Below are positions 1-8,485 of a DNA stretch of 64,000 nt, piece after piece. The number at the start of each line of letters is the position of its first letter. Position 1 is the stretch's first letter. The position numbers were made by a program, and so were the translations under genes. The stretch is from Gordonia mangrovi (GTDB taxonomy: Bacteria > Actinomycetota > Actinomycetes > Mycobacteriales > Mycobacteriaceae). Location: positions 5,146,001-5,210,000 of the forward strand of contig NZ_CP102850.1 of NCBI RefSeq assembly GCF_024734075.1, given 5' to 3'. Under the pieces are notes generated by a model. It worked only from the letters and a program-made list of their open reading frames with translations. It made no database searches and was not told the DNA's origin.

Positions 1-897
1 CGTCTCGGGTGTACCCACCGGGACGACCTGCGTCGAGCCGTCGCTGATCCACACCCCCGTCTGCGCGGCGGCGGCCTGCATCACGGCCTTCGCGTGGTCG
101 GCGACCGGGTGGGCCAACGACTGATGCGCCGAGACGATGCCGGCGGCCGCGCTGTAGTCGTAGGTGCCGTAGTGCAAACCCGAGAGCCTCGGAACTCCCC
201 GATGGATGGCTTCGGCAACGGTGGCGCGACCGTCGGCACCCAGCACCGCCTGCGGGATCTCCACCTGCAGCTCGTATCGCAGTGAGTTCTCGGGCAGGCC
301 GTGCGCACGTTCGAACGCAGCACACAGCGCGTTGACCGCTTCCACCTGACGGACGTCACGCAGCTTCGGCACCGTGAACACGAAACCGTGCGGGACACCT
401 CCCGCGCCGTCGAGAACGAGTTCGAGGGTCCGTAATCCGCGCGCACGCTCATGCGCGCCGAGGCCCTTCGCCCGCACCCCGGCGCTGCGTGGCGATCCGG
501 GACGTGCCGCCGCCCACGCAGCGAGGATCTCCCCGGCCCGACGCGCATCCGCGTCCTCGACGGCATCCGCGCGCCAGCCATAGCCGTCCTCGAGGTCGAT
601 CCGCAGGTCCTCGACGGGGTCGGTGTGCAGCCGCCGCCGCGCGAGGTCGACCACCGTCGCGTCGCCGCCGGCGAGTTCGGTCAGCAGCTCACCGACCTCG
701 TCTGCCAGCGTCGCGGCGCGCTCGCCCCACACGCGCGGGGTGTCGACGTCGACGTCGGCGGCGCTCACGTACACGGTGTGCGCGGGCTGTGGTTGCGGTC
801 GGTCGCCCGGATACTGCTCGGCCAGCTCGGCGTCGACCGGAGCCAGGATGTCGTCGATGTGCGCCCGGTCCGTGTCGGGCAATCCGCGCGCGATCAT
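1..897 (-). CDS. DUF6986 family CitE/HpcH-like aldolase protein (3' part missing)
   Basis: The reading frame starts at the ATG complementary to 895-897 and runs off the left edge, so only the first 299 codons are visible. It looks like a TIM-barrel protein of the CitE/HpcH-HpaI aldolase superfamily. A DLEDGYGWR segment and a later QVEIPQAVLG segment resemble the acidic metal-binding loops of that superfamily, and a FTVPKLRDV strand lies between them. The substrate cannot be read from sequence; homologues are named only as DUF6986. The start overlaps the stop of the upstream thioesterase gene (ATGA, 894-897), so the two are probably co-transcribed and translationally coupled. Family assignment is fairly secure, function is not. 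Confidence 0.75.
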   Translation of the reverse strand, partial: MIARGLPDTDRAHIDDILAPVDAELAEQYPGDRPQPQPAHTVYVSAADVDVDTPRVWGERAATLADEVGELLTELAGGDATVVDLARRRLHTDPVEDLRIDLEDGYGWRADAVEDADARRAGEILAAWAAARPGSPRSAGVRAKGLGAHERARGLRTLELVLDGAGGVPHGFVFTVPKLRDVRQVEAVNALCAAFERAHGLPENSLRYELQVEIPQAVLGADGRATVAEAIHRGVPRLSGLHYGTYDYSAAAGIVSAHQSLAHPVADHAKAVMQAAAAQTGVWISDGSTQVVPVGTPET

Positions 898-1349
898 GCG
901 CCGGCGGTGACGTCCGGGGCGGCCACTCCCTCGGGGAGCTCGATGTTCTGCAGTCGGACCTGTGAGGTCGCCACCAGCCGGCCATCGCCGTCGGTCATGG
1001 TGACCCGCCACAGCTGCTGCCGTCGACCGCGGTGAACCGGGGTCGCCTCGACCGACACGGTGCCCGTGCTGATGGATTTGAGGAAGTCGGTGTTGTTGTT
1101 GACGCCCACCGCGGTCCCGCCGATGCCGCTGGACTGCAACCAGGTGAAGCCCCCGATGCTGGCCGTGCCCTCGGCGAGGGCGCAGTAGACACCGCCGTGC
1201 ACGATCCCGAAGGGCTGATGATGCTGCTCGGACATCTCCACCGTGCCGGCCACCAGATCAGCGGTCACATCGGTCAACCGCAAACCCAATGCGGCGTCGA
1301 ATCCCCGGCCGAAGGTGTCTTTGATCAACTGCTCGTCGTCCACGCTCAT
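894..1349 (-). CDS. PaaI-type hotdog thioesterase
   Basis: A 151-residue hotdog-fold protein of the PaaI/YdiI acyl-CoA thioesterase group. The segment HGGVYCALAEGTASIGG is the typical PaaI active-site region (G-G-V at the start of the long helix plus an acidic residue). The start MSVDDEQLIK was preferred over the longer open frame because the upstream extension is arginine-rich and does not resemble the family. It lies in the position of M. tuberculosis Rv1847, divergent from the blaI-like gene. An IdeR-like box sits in the shared upstream region, so iron control is plausible. The substrate is unknown. Confidence 0.85.
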   Translation of the reverse strand: MSVDDEQLIKDTFGRGFDAALGLRLTDVTADLVAGTVEMSEQHHQPFGIVHGGVYCALAEGTASIGGFTWLQSSGIGGTAVGVNNNTDFLKSISTGTVSVEATPVHRGRRQQLWRVTMTDGDGRLVATSQVRLQNIELPEGVAAPDVTAGA

Positions 1350-1425
1350 TCCATGAGCCTGGCACGAGGCGTGCGGATCGGTGCAGTGAGGCCGCCCGGT
1401 GTGTCGGCGGAACGGGTCCGGGAAC

Positions 1426-1464
1426 CGGTAGGCCCCACGATGCGTTGCATCGTGGGGCCTACCG
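1426..1464. repeat. perfect 18-bp inverted repeat (hairpin)
   Basis: Arms at 1426-1443 and 1447-1464 are exact reverse complements around the 3-base loop GTT; the arm core reads GGCCCCACGATGC. It lies between divergent genes, 77 bp upstream of the thioesterase start, so a transcript starting near the iron box would carry it in its 5' leader. There is no T-tract on either side, so it is not a standard intrinsic terminator. It could be an RNA structural element or a dispersed repeat. Confidence 0.7.
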
Positions 1465-1526
1465 CGGCGTGGACCGGGGGTCTCTGCAGCCCTCAGGACT
1501 CTCACTCGGTCCGACGTGATTAGAAC

Positions 1527-1545
1527 GTAGGATAGCCTTACCAAT
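1527..1545. promoter_or_regulatory. candidate IdeR/DtxR iron box
   Basis: The 19-mer GTAGGATAGCCTTACCAAT matches 14 of 19 positions of the IdeR/DtxR consensus TTAGGTTAGSCTAACCTAA, including the central TAGCCT. It lies between the divergent thioesterase and blaI-like genes. From memory, the orthologous M. tuberculosis pair Rv1847/Rv1846c was reported as IdeR/iron responsive; this should be verified. Repression of both genes under iron-replete conditions is the inferred role. Confidence 0.55.
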
Positions 1546-1633
1546 GTTGTCAAGGGTGCCGATGAAAGTGCTGGATGACGAGTCGGCGACCATCCGGTGA
1601 CCGGTCTGCACGAGTAGGAGAATCAGAAGTAAA

Positions 1634-2032
1634 ATGCGAAGAATGAATGGGCTGGGCGACCTCGAACGAGCAGTCATGGACACCCTGTGGGAGAGTTCGA
1701 CCCCGCAAACGGTGCGACAGGTCCATGAGACGCTGTCCCGCGACCGCTCGCTGGCATACACGACGATCATGACCGTGCTGCAGCGACTCGCGAAAAAGAA
1801 CCTGGTCACCCAGATCCGTGACGATCGTGCCCACAAGTACATCCCGACCCACCCGCGTGAGGACCTCGTCGCCAGCCTGATGGTCGACGCCCTCAGCGAG
1901 GCGGACGCACCCGGCTCCCGGCACGCGGCACTGGTGTCCTTCGTCGGCCGGGTCGGCGCCGACGAGGCTGCCGCGCTGCGGCACGCCCTCGATGAACTCG
2001 AAGCCGCGCGAGGTGCCGGGGACACGGGATAG
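1634..2032 (+). CDS. blaI: BlaI/MecI family transcriptional repressor
   Basis: A 132-residue winged-helix repressor (Penicillinase_R family). The N-terminal half has the usual MNGLGDLERAVMDTLW start and a DNA-binding helix region around SLAYTTIMTVLQRLAKKNLV. The C-terminal half (VGADEAAALRHALDELE) is the dimerisation region. It is followed 49 bp later by an M56 peptidase gene, the usual BlaI–BlaR1 pairing, and it occupies the place of Rv1846c. In such pairs the membrane peptidase signals cleavage of the repressor. No beta-lactamase gene is nearby. ATG at 1634 is used; a second ATG at 1643 is possible. Confidence 0.9.
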   Translation: MRRMNGLGDLERAVMDTLWESSTPQTVRQVHETLSRDRSLAYTTIMTVLQRLAKKNLVTQIRDDRAHKYIPTHPREDLVASLMVDALSEADAPGSRHAALVSFVGRVGADEAAALRHALDELEAARGAGDTG

Positions 2033-2081
2033 ATTCGGCGCAACACATTCCGCACCCCGCAGCCCACGCAAGGACGTTTCG

Positions 2082-3032
2082 ATGACCGCGCTTTTCTTCG
2101 GCATCCTGACCTTGGTGTTGGTCGGCCCCGCCGCCGAGGCCATGTCGCGCGCCTCGTGGCCGGTCCACGCCCCGCGCGCGGCGATGACGCTGTGGCAGGC
2201 GATTGCCCTGGCGGGGGTGTTGTCGGCATTCAGCTGTGGCCTCGCGATCGCCGCGAACCTGTTGGCCCCCGGCCCGGACGGTGCGCCGACCACCAATCCA
2301 CTTCATGAGATCGATCGGCTGGGCCTGCCACTGTGGCTCACCCTGGTCGGTGTCTTCGCCCTCACGCTGATGATCGGCGCGCGACTGATGTACACGGTGA
2401 TCCGCGTCGGCGTCCGCACCCGCGCACGACGCCACACGCACCGCCAGCTCATCGACATCCTGGATCGCTGCCATCGCAGCGACCCGTCGCATCCGCTGTT
2501 CGGCCGGGATGTGCGCATGATCGATGTGGAACAGCCCCTCGCCTACTGCCTACCCGGGCTCCGGCAGCGAGTCGTCGTCAGCGAAGGCGTCGTCGCCCGC
2601 CTCACCCGGGCAGAGTTGACCGCGGTACTCGCCCACGAACGCGCGCACCTGCGCGCTCGCCATGACCTGGTCCTGGAGGCATTCATCGCGCTCCACGAGG
2701 CCTTCCCGCGGGTCGTCCGCAGCAAGTCGGCACTCGGCGCCGTCGAGTTGCTCGTCGAGTCCCTCGCCGACGATCAGGCCGTGCGCGCAACCGCCCCCAC
2801 CACACTCGGACGCGCACTGGTCGCGTGTGCGGATGCGGTCGCGCCGCGCGGGGCGATGGCTGTCGGCGGCCCCACCACGTTGGCGCGCATCCATCGGCTG
2901 CGCGACGAGCGTCCCACCCGACTTCTCGCCGTCTCCGCCTACACGGCCGCGGCGGCGATCCTGGTGGTGCCCACCTTGGCTGTGGCGATCCCGTGGCTGA
3001 CCGAACTCAGCCGACTGATCTCGGCGGCGTGA
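2082..3032 (+). CDS. M56 family membrane metallopeptidase (BlaR1-like, sensor domain absent)
   Basis: A 316-residue integral membrane zinc peptidase. An N-terminal hydrophobic segment, a second one near residues 40-60 and a third around 85-105 precede the peptidase domain. The zinc motif HERAH is at residues 185-189, followed by LRARHDLVLEAF and by ESLADDQAV, which may supply the third ligand. A C-terminal hydrophobic segment ends the protein. It lacks the extracellular penicillin-binding sensor of BlaR1, like the Rv1845c type. The start ATG at 2082 was chosen because it begins the first membrane helix (MTALFFGILTLVLV). The expected target is the upstream BlaI-like repressor. Confidence 0.88.
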   Translation: MTALFFGILTLVLVGPAAEAMSRASWPVHAPRAAMTLWQAIALAGVLSAFSCGLAIAANLLAPGPDGAPTTNPLHEIDRLGLPLWLTLVGVFALTLMIGARLMYTVIRVGVRTRARRHTHRQLIDILDRCHRSDPSHPLFGRDVRMIDVEQPLAYCLPGLRQRVVVSEGVVARLTRAELTAVLAHERAHLRARHDLVLEAFIALHEAFPRVVRSKSALGAVELLVESLADDQAVRATAPTTLGRALVACADAVAPRGAMAVGGPTTLARIHRLRDERPTRLLAVSAYTAAAAILVVPTLAVAIPWLTELSRLISAA

Positions 3033-3101
3033 ACCACTTCACAGCCACGCTCGTGACCCTCCCGCTCGTGACACCGCGCCGCACGCAATAGGCTTGCAGC
3101 C

Positions 3102-4571
3102 ATGACGACTTCTGCCGCCACCGACTCGGACCCCACTGACGCGACGAAAGCCCAGATCGGTGTCACCGGTCTCGCCGTCATGGGCTCGAACATCGCCCGC
3201 AACTTCGCCCACAAGGGCTACACGGTCGCCCTGCACAACCGCAGCATCGCGAAGACCGACGCGCTGATCGAACAGCACGGTTCGGAAGGCTCGTTCATCC
3301 GGACCGAGACCGTCGAGGAGTTCATCGCCGCGCTCGAACGCCCACGCCGCGTACTGATCATGGTGAAGGCGGGTGCAGCGACCGACGCCGTCATCGAAGA
3401 ACTCGCCGCTGCGATGGAACCCGGCGACATCATCATCGACGGCGGCAACGCGCTCTACACCGACACGATCCGGCGCGAACGCGCACTCGCCGAGCGCGGG
3501 CTGCATTTCGTCGGCGCCGGCATCTCCGGCGGTGAGGAAGGCGCGCTGAACGGCCCGTCGATCATGCCCGGCGGTCCCGCCGAGTCCTACAAGTCCCTCG
3601 GCCCCCTGCTGGAGTCGATCTCGGCACACGTCGACGGTGAACCGTGCTGCACCCACATCGGGCCGGACGGTTCGGGCCACTTCGTGAAGATGGTCCACAA
3701 CGGTATCGAGTACGCCGACATGCAACTCATCGGCGAGGCCTACGACCTCATGCGCAAGGCACTCGACATGCCGGTCGCCGACATCGCCAACGTGTTCCGC
3801 GAATGGAACTCCGGCGACCTCGACAGCTATCTGGTGGAGATCACCGCCGAGGTGCTCTCCCAGGTCGACGCCGAGACCGGCAAACCGCTCGTGGACGTCA
3901 TCGTGGACGCGGCCGGTCAGAAGGGCACGGGTCGCTGGACCGTGAAATCGGCGCTCGATCTGGGCATCCCGACCACGGGAATCGCCGAGGCCGTTTTTGC
4001 GCGGGCACTGTCCAGCGCCACCGATCAGCGCAAACAGGCCCAGGGTCTGGAGTCGGGTACCTTGTCGGCCGCACCCACCGACACCACCACCTTCGTCGAC
4101 GACATCAACAAGGCGCTCTATGCGTCCAAGGTCGTCGCCTACGCGCAGGGCTTCGATCAGATCGCCGCCGGCAGCGCCGAGTACGGCTGGGATGTGGCAC
4201 CCGGAGATCTGGCCACCATCTGGCGCGGCGGCTGCATCATCCGGGCGAAGTTCCTCAACCGCATCCGCGACGCCTACGCGGAGAATCCGGAACTGCCGAG
4301 CCTGCTGCTCGCGCCGTATTTCCGCACTGCGCTCGAGGACGCGGTGGACAGCTGGCGCCGCGTGGTGGCCACCGCCACCACGATGGGCATCCCGGTCCCG
4401 GCCTTCGCGTCATCGCTCTCCTACTACGACGCCCTGCGCAGCGAACGGCTGCCGGCCGCCCTCACCCAGGGTCTGCGCGACTTCTTCGGTGCGCACACCT
4501 ACCAGCGCATCGACAAGCCGGGCACGTTCCACACCCTGTGGAGCGGTGACCGGACCGAAGTCACGGCCTGA
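3102..4571 (+). CDS. gnd: 6-phosphogluconate dehydrogenase, decarboxylating
   Basis: A 489-residue cytosolic enzyme that oxidises and decarboxylates 6-phosphogluconate to ribulose-5-phosphate, producing NADPH in the pentose phosphate pathway. The Rossmann motif GLAVMGSNIARNFA lies at residues 24-37. The loop GAGISGGEEGALNGPS and the signature FVKMVHNGIEYADMQLIGE carry the substrate-binding and catalytic Lys/His/Asn residues. The length and the C-terminal TYQRIDKPGTFHTLW tail match the long, dimeric Gnd form. It is followed 19 bp later by guaB1, as in mycobacteria. Confidence 0.97.
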   Translation: MTTSAATDSDPTDATKAQIGVTGLAVMGSNIARNFAHKGYTVALHNRSIAKTDALIEQHGSEGSFIRTETVEEFIAALERPRRVLIMVKAGAATDAVIEELAAAMEPGDIIIDGGNALYTDTIRRERALAERGLHFVGAGISGGEEGALNGPSIMPGGPAESYKSLGPLLESISAHVDGEPCCTHIGPDGSGHFVKMVHNGIEYADMQLIGEAYDLMRKALDMPVADIANVFREWNSGDLDSYLVEITAEVLSQVDAETGKPLVDVIVDAAGQKGTGRWTVKSALDLGIPTTGIAEAVFARALSSATDQRKQAQGLESGTLSAAPTDTTTFVDDINKALYASKVVAYAQGFDQIAAGSAEYGWDVAPGDLATIWRGGCIIRAKFLNRIRDAYAENPELPSLLLAPYFRTALEDAVDSWRRVVATATTMGIPVPAFASSLSYYDALRSERLPAALTQGLRDFFGAHTYQRIDKPGTFHTLWSGDRTEVTA

Positions 4572-4590
4572 GAGGAGCCTCGGCAGTACC

Positions 4591-6024
4591 GTGCGATTCC
4601 TGGAAGGCCACGCGCCCACCCACGACCTGACCTACGACGACCTGTTCATCGTGCCGAACCGGTCGGACGTGACGTCACGGTTCGACGTGGATATCGCGAC
4701 CTCGGACGGAAGCGGGACGACGATCCCGATCGTCGCCGCGAACATGACCGCGGTCGCGGGCAAGCGGATGGCCGAGACCGTCGCCCGCCGCGGTGGATTG
4801 GTGGTCCTCCCGCAGGACCTGCCGATCGCCGCGGTGTCGGCGTCGATCGATCACGTGAAGTCTCGGCATCTCGTCGCCGACACCCCGGTCACGCTCACCG
4901 CGGAGAGCTCGGTCTCCGAGGCCCTCGCCCTGATTCCCAAGCGTGCGCACGGGGCGGCCGTGGTGGTCGATGACGGTCGGCCGATCGGTGTGATCACCGA
5001 GAAACGGTGCCGCGACGTCGACCGGTTCGCGCGGGTGCGCGAGGTGCTCGACCGCGACATCATCACGCTGCCCGTGGACACTGCACCGCGCGACGTCTTC
5101 GACGCGCTGGGCGACCGGCACCTCGGTCTGGCAGTACTCGTCGACGACGACGGCCGACTCGCCGGCGTCCTCACCCGTCTGGGTGCGCTACGACACGCGA
5201 TCTATCGGCCCAACGTCGACGACGCGGGCCGGCTGCGCATCGCCGCCGCAGTCGGAATCAACGGCGACGTGGTGGGCAAGGCAAAGGCACTCGCCGCGGC
5301 CGGCGCCGACCTGCTGGTCATCGACACCGCGCACGGACACCAGGAGAAGATGTTGAGTGCGCTGGAGGCCGTCGCCACGGCCGACCCGGGGGTGCCGATC
5401 GCCGCCGGCAACGTGGTGTCGGCACAGGGCACCACCGATCTCCTCGACGCCGGCGCCACCATCGTGAAGGTCGGCGTCGGACCGGGCGCCATGTGCACCA
5501 CTCGCATGATGACCGGCGTCGGTCGCCCGCAGTTCTCTGCCGTTGCCGAGTGCGCCGACGCGGCCCGTGCGCGGGGCGCCCACGTGTGGGCCGACGGTGG
5601 TGTACGCCATCCGCGCGACGTGGCACTCGCGATCGCCGCAGGTGCGTCGAACGTGATGATCGGCTCCTGGTTCGCCGGCACCTACGAGTCGCCCGGTGAT
5701 CTGCAGACCGACGGCCAGGGCATGTACAAGGTCAGCTTCGGCATGGCGTCCAAACGTGCCGTCGCCGCTCGCTCGGCGAGCGACGGCGCCTACGATCGCG
5801 CTCGGAAATCGTTGTTCGAGGAGGGTATCTCGAGTTCGCGTATCCGCCTCGACCCCGATCGGCCCTCGGTCGAGGACCTGATCGACCACATCTGCTCGGG
5901 ACTGCGCAGCACCGCCACCTATGCGGGCGCCCACAACCTGGCCGAGTTGCACGACAAGGTCGTCCTGGGTGTGCAGTCGGCCGCCGGATTCGCCGAAGGG
6001 CGCCCGCTACCGGTCGGGTGGTGA
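4591..6024 (+). CDS. guaB1: GuaB1-type GMP reductase (IMPDH/GMPR family with CBS domains)
   Basis: A 477-residue member of the IMPDH/GMP reductase family. The TIM barrel is interrupted by two CBS motifs at about residues 95-210. The catalytic loop GPGAMCTTRMMTGVG contains the thioimidate-forming cysteine, and GNVVSAQGTTDLLDAGA is the usual phosphate-binding part. Mycobacterial GuaB1 has been shown to be a GMP reductase (GMP to IMP, purine salvage) regulated through the CBS module. By orthology and position (gnd–guaB1) this gene is assigned the same role. The start is the GTG at 4591, which begins VRFLEGHAPTHDLTYDDLF. Confidence 0.92.
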   Translation: MRFLEGHAPTHDLTYDDLFIVPNRSDVTSRFDVDIATSDGSGTTIPIVAANMTAVAGKRMAETVARRGGLVVLPQDLPIAAVSASIDHVKSRHLVADTPVTLTAESSVSEALALIPKRAHGAAVVVDDGRPIGVITEKRCRDVDRFARVREVLDRDIITLPVDTAPRDVFDALGDRHLGLAVLVDDDGRLAGVLTRLGALRHAIYRPNVDDAGRLRIAAAVGINGDVVGKAKALAAAGADLLVIDTAHGHQEKMLSALEAVATADPGVPIAAGNVVSAQGTTDLLDAGATIVKVGVGPGAMCTTRMMTGVGRPQFSAVAECADAARARGAHVWADGGVRHPRDVALAIAAGASNVMIGSWFAGTYESPGDLQTDGQGMYKVSFGMASKRAVAARSASDGAYDRARKSLFEEGISSSRIRLDPDRPSVEDLIDHICSGLRSTATYAGAHNLAELHDKVVLGVQSAAGFAEGRPLPVGW

Positions 6025-6027
6025 CGG

Positions 6028-7416
6028 TTGGAGATCTTCCTCCTCGTCGCCAGCCTCGTCGGCTTTCTCGCCCTCACCCTGGGCACCGCACTCTTCGTGG
6101 CTGCGGAGTTTTCGCTCACCGCGCTGGAACGGTCGACCATCTCCGACGACGTCGACACCCGCGGCGACCGCCGGTCCCGACTGGTTCAGCGCGCCCACTC
6201 CACCCTGTCGTTTCAGCTCTCCGGCGCCCAGCTCGGTATCACGATCACCACGTTGATCACCGGCTACATCGCCGAGCCGGTGCTGGCCCGGATCTTCTCC
6301 CCCGCGCTGACCGCGCTCGGGCTCGGCGAGTCGATGACCCGAGGCGTGTCGCTGATTCTGGCGCTGGTCATCGCGACGTCGCTGTCGATGGTCCTCGGCG
6401 AGCTGATCCCGAAGAACCTTGCGATCGCGAAACCGCTGACGGTCGCCCGCGCCACCGCCGGCCCGATGACGATCTTCTCGGCCGCCTTCCGGTGGGCGAT
6501 CAACGGACTCAACGGCTCCGCGAACTGGGTGGTGCGACGACTCGGCATCGAACCCGCCGAGGAGCTCGCCTCGGCGCGCTCACCGCAGGAACTGGTGTCG
6601 CTGGTGCGCAACTCTGCCCGTGAGGGATCCATCGACGCCGGCACCGCCGCTCTCGTCGACCGCTCGCTTCGTTTCGGCGAACTCACCGCCGAGGATCTGA
6701 TGACACCGCGCGTCACCATCGAATGCCTCGATCGCGACGACAGTATCCGGGATCTGGTGATGGCCTCCTCACGGACCGGGCACTCACGCTTCCCGGTGGT
6801 GATCGACGGCGACCTCGACGACCTCGTCGGCGTCGTCCACATCAAACAGGCGTTCACGGTCAGTCCCGAACGCGCCGCAGACACGACCGTCGCGTCGATC
6901 GCACGGGGTGTGCCGCGGGTACCGGTCAGCCTCGACGGGGACTCGCTGATGGAACGAATCCGCGCCGACGGTATGGAACTGTGCGTGGTGATCGACGAGT
7001 ACGGCGGTACCGCCGGCATTGTCACCACCGAGGATCTGATCGAGGAGATCCTCGGCGACGTCACCGACGAGCACGACCAGGAGCGCGCCGACGTGGCCGA
7101 GGACGGCGCCGGCTTCCTGTGCTCGGGCCTGCTCCGGATCGACGAGGTCGCCGACGCCACCGGGTACCGCGCACCCGAGGGGTCCTACGACACCCTGGGC
7201 GGTTTGATCATGTTCTGTCTCGGTCGGATAGCCGAGGTCGGCGACACGGTCGACCTGCCCGACCGAACCCCGGTGGCCGACGCCGACGACGAGGAACACG
7301 AGCCGACCGAGGACAACGAGATCGCCTGGCGGGCGACCGTCACCCAGATGGACGGACGACGGATCGACGTCGTCTCGCTACAACCCATCGGCGACGCGGA
7401 GGTGACCCGTGGGTGA
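6028..7416 (+). CDS. hemolysin-family CNNM/CorC-like membrane protein (DUF21 + CBS)
   Basis: A 462-residue membrane protein. The N-terminal DUF21 (CNNM transmembrane) domain spans about residues 1-185, with several hydrophobic helices and the conserved FQLSGAQLGITITTL segment. A pair of CBS domains lies around 215-340 (FPVVIDGDLDDLVGVVHIKQ and CVVIDEYGGTAGIVTTEDLI). A C-terminal CorC_HlyC domain follows. Such proteins are linked to magnesium/cobalt transport; the hemolysin name is historical. A TTG start 3 bp after the guaB1 stop is used. It overlaps the next gene by 8 bp, and the two form a paralogous pair like Rv1842c–Rv1841c. Confidence 0.9.
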   Translation: MEIFLLVASLVGFLALTLGTALFVAAEFSLTALERSTISDDVDTRGDRRSRLVQRAHSTLSFQLSGAQLGITITTLITGYIAEPVLARIFSPALTALGLGESMTRGVSLILALVIATSLSMVLGELIPKNLAIAKPLTVARATAGPMTIFSAAFRWAINGLNGSANWVVRRLGIEPAEELASARSPQELVSLVRNSAREGSIDAGTAALVDRSLRFGELTAEDLMTPRVTIECLDRDDSIRDLVMASSRTGHSRFPVVIDGDLDDLVGVVHIKQAFTVSPERAADTTVASIARGVPRVPVSLDGDSLMERIRADGMELCVVIDEYGGTAGIVTTEDLIEEILGDVTDEHDQERADVAEDGAGFLCSGLLRIDEVADATGYRAPEGSYDTLGGLIMFCLGRIAEVGDTVDLPDRTPVADADDEEHEPTEDNEIAWRATVTQMDGRRIDVVSLQPIGDAEVTRG

Positions 7417-8485
7417 CCTCTGGGCGGTGCTGCTCACCTTCGTGCTGCTCGGTGGCAACGCATTCTTCGTCGGAGCGGAATTCTCACTGATCTCCGCGCG
7501 CCGCGACCGGCTCGAGGCCCTGGAGGAAGCGGGCAAAAAGCGTGCCCGGACGGTGATCGGCGCCGGCGAGCGGCTGTCGCTGATGCTGGCCGGTGCCCAG
7601 TTGGGTATCACCATCTGCTCCATCCTGCTCGGACGTGTCGGCGAGCCGGCGGTCGCACATCTCATCGAGCGGCCGCTACATCTCGTCCACGTACCCGAGG
7701 CCCTGCTGCATCCGATCTCCTTCACCATCGCGCTGTCGCTGGTGGTGGTCCTGCACATCCTCATCGGCGAGATGGTGCCCAAGAACATCGCGCTCGCCGG
7801 CCCGGAGACGTCGGCCATGTTGCTCGTTCCGGCCCACCTCATGTTCATCCGGATCGCGCGACCGCTCATCGCGTTCTACAACTGGCTGGCCAACATCTCG
7901 CTGCGCCTGATGCGGGTGGAGCCCAAGGACGAACTGGCCTCGAGTGTCTCCCCGGGCGAGCTGGCCCAGATGATCGCCGAATCCAAGCAAGAAGGTCTGA
8001 TCGACGCCGAAGAGCATGAACGACTCACCCGAGCGTTGCAGTCGGTCAGCCGCACCGTCGGCGAGGTGATGATCCCACTGGACAGCCTGCGCAGCGTGTC
8101 GGTCGAGGTCGAGGAGATGACCGGCGGCACCGGACCCACGCTGGGATCGGTCGAGCGGGCGGTGAGCGACACCGGGTTCTCCCGGTTCCCGGTCCGCGGA
8201 CCCGACGGCACGTTCACGGGCTACCTGCACCTCAAGGACGTCCTCGACGAGATCCTCGACGAGCAGATCGGACCGGACACCATCATCGGCATCTCCAAGA
8301 TCCGCCCCCTGCCGGTGATCGCCTCGACCACCCTGCTCGAGGAGGCCACGTCCACCCTGCGTCGCACGAGCTCCCACCTGGGCGCGGTGGTCGGCGAGAG
8401 CGGCCGCACCATCGGGGTGGTCGCGCTCGCCGACCTGGTCGAGGAGTTCGTCGGCAACGTCCGCGACGAGACCCACCGGGTGTGA
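7409..8485 (+). CDS. hemolysin-family CNNM/CorC-like membrane protein, second paralogue
   Basis: A 358-residue paralogue of the preceding protein. It has a DUF21 domain at about residues 1-175 (SLMLAGAQLGITICSILLG, VLHILIGEMVPKNIAL) and two CBS motifs at about 205-350 (GFSRFPVRGPDGTFTGYLHL and LGAVVGESGRTIGVVALADL). It lacks the C-terminal CorC_HlyC domain of its neighbour. The GTG start at 7409 overlaps the preceding stop by 8 bp, and its own stop overlaps the next GTG, so this is a translationally coupled operon. The pair may act as a hetero-oligomer; that is inference. Confidence 0.9.
   Translation: MGDLWAVLLTFVLLGGNAFFVGAEFSLISARRDRLEALEEAGKKRARTVIGAGERLSLMLAGAQLGITICSILLGRVGEPAVAHLIERPLHLVHVPEALLHPISFTIALSLVVVLHILIGEMVPKNIALAGPETSAMLLVPAHLMFIRIARPLIAFYNWLANISLRLMRVEPKDELASSVSPGELAQMIAESKQEGLIDAEEHERLTRALQSVSRTVGEVMIPLDSLRSVSVEVEEMTGGTGPTLGSVERAVSDTGFSRFPVRGPDGTFTGYLHLKDVLDEILDEQIGPDTIIGISKIRPLPVIASTTLLEEATSTLRRTSSHLGAVVGESGRTIGVVALADLVEEFVGNVRDETHRV

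Noticed and set aside
1546..1633. Classical BlaI operator (TACTACA-type dyad) before blaI
   Set aside because: No such dyad is visible; only the IdeR-like box was found.
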